This document shows, piece after piece, positions 49,934 through 50,046 of a DNA stretch of 50,046 nt. The position numbers and the translations under genes were made by a program. The notes beneath the pieces were generated by a model. It ran no database searches and was not told the origin of the DNA. It saw nothing but the letters and a program-made list of their open reading frames with translations. This stretch comes from Pseudomonadota bacterium. Lineage in GTDB: Bacteria; Pseudomonadota; Gammaproteobacteria; Burkholderiales; Eutrophovitaceae. How positions within the stretch are numbered: position 1 is the stretch's first letter; each line of letters begins with the position of its first letter. The DNA lies in contig JAQBTV010000009.1 in assembly GCA_027624715.1 (NCBI GenBank), positions 1 to 50,046 of the forward strand, in the 5' to 3' direction.

Positions 49934-50046
49934 TTTAAATCTTCCAAATTAACTCTTTTATCTTCAGTGGTGCTTATTAAATATTTTTTTAATAAGAGGC
50001 TCGACCTTGAGGCTAGGAATCTAAAAGTGTTAAAGCTAGTTATCCT
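49930..50046 (-). CDS. 3' end of an upstream gene in the carotenoid operon (cut by the window)
   Basis: The last 38 codons of a minus-strand gene run from the window edge to a TGA at 49930-49932 that overlaps the crtI TTG start. The tail reads ...SLLLKKYLISTTEDKRVNLEDLN. No domain can be seen in this piece. By gene order in rhodopsin-linked carotenoid clusters (crtE-crtI-crtB-crtY-blh) it could be crtE (GGPP synthase), but the visible sequence does not show it. Confidence 0.6.
   Translation of the reverse strand, partial: RITSFNTFRFLASRSSLLLKKYLISTTEDKRVNLEDLN

Noticed and set aside
1-50046. CRISPR arrays, transposases, integrases and prophage genes
   Set aside because: No regularly spaced repeats and no mobile-element proteins were found in any frame read.

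Overview
The window reads as chromosomal DNA from an aquatic, Gram-negative proteobacterium that probably lives as a photoheterotroph. Evidence for an outer membrane includes a porin, MlaA, a TolC-like lipoprotein, LpxL-type and PlsC-type acyltransferases and Tat/Sec exported enzymes. BioA and the LpxL-type protein look beta-proteobacterial (Burkholderiales-like) from remembered family sequences, so a beta/gamma lineage is likely, but the taxonomy is an inference. Base composition is mosaic: most of the window is moderately AT-rich, 36.8-38.5 kb is distinctly more AT-rich, and 44.3-45.2 kb is distinctly GC-rich.

Layout. 0-4 kb: a Sel1-repeat protein, an exported cyclase-family protein and a convergent porin with a Zur-like operator. 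Between the last two lies a decayed tandem duplication carrying the tails and terminators of both genes. 4-10 kb: DEAD-box helicase, small exported protein, PCuAC copper chaperone, ABC-F ATPase, beta-carbonic anhydrase and a second Sel1 protein. 10.3-13.6 kb: bioA-bioF-bioD. 13.8 kb: tRNA-Arg(CCT). 14-20 kb: second helicase, mlaA, an atypical SDR, speD-speE with a structured leader, and an AMACR-like CoA enzyme. 20.3-24 kb: small exported protein, then soxA-soxX-soxB (thiosulfate oxidation). 24-36 kb: accessory metabolism, including plsC, a beta-hydroxyacid dehydrogenase, a mercaptopyruvate sulfurtransferase, an aldo/keto reductase, hpf, NIPSNAP and SOUL proteins, a MOSC protein plus phthalate-dioxygenase-reductase-like protein, two overlapping bacterioferritin genes, phoX and a class II aldolase.

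36.8-38.5 kb: an AT-rich three-gene unit with a two-TM protein, a membrane-bound AlkB/XylM-type hydroxylase and an XylA-like [2Fe-2S] ferredoxin whose frame is broken at an A10 tract. 38.7 kb: metY. 40.3-44.2 kb: a copper-resistance operon (csoR with a perfect operator, exported protein, TolC-like lipoprotein, multicopper oxidase, CusF-like protein). 44.3 kb: a foreign-looking LpxL-type gene. 45.2-50 kb: a truncated nuclease pseudogene and a carotenoid/retinal operon on the minus strand in the order [truncated gene]-crtI-crtB::crtY-blh, with a 4-nt overlap at every junction.

How it works together: CrtI, the fused CrtB-CrtY and Blh would turn GGPP into beta-carotene and then retinal, implying a rhodopsin encoded elsewhere. 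Sox enzymes could add electrons from thiosulfate. PhoX, bacterioferritin, the Zur-boxed porin and the copper operon serve phosphate, iron, zinc and copper handling. The most notable observations are the continuous CrtB-CrtY reading frame, the bacterioferritin pair with complementary active-site losses, the convergent-gene-tail duplication, and two genes (ferredoxin, nuclease) that each miss one A in an A-run.
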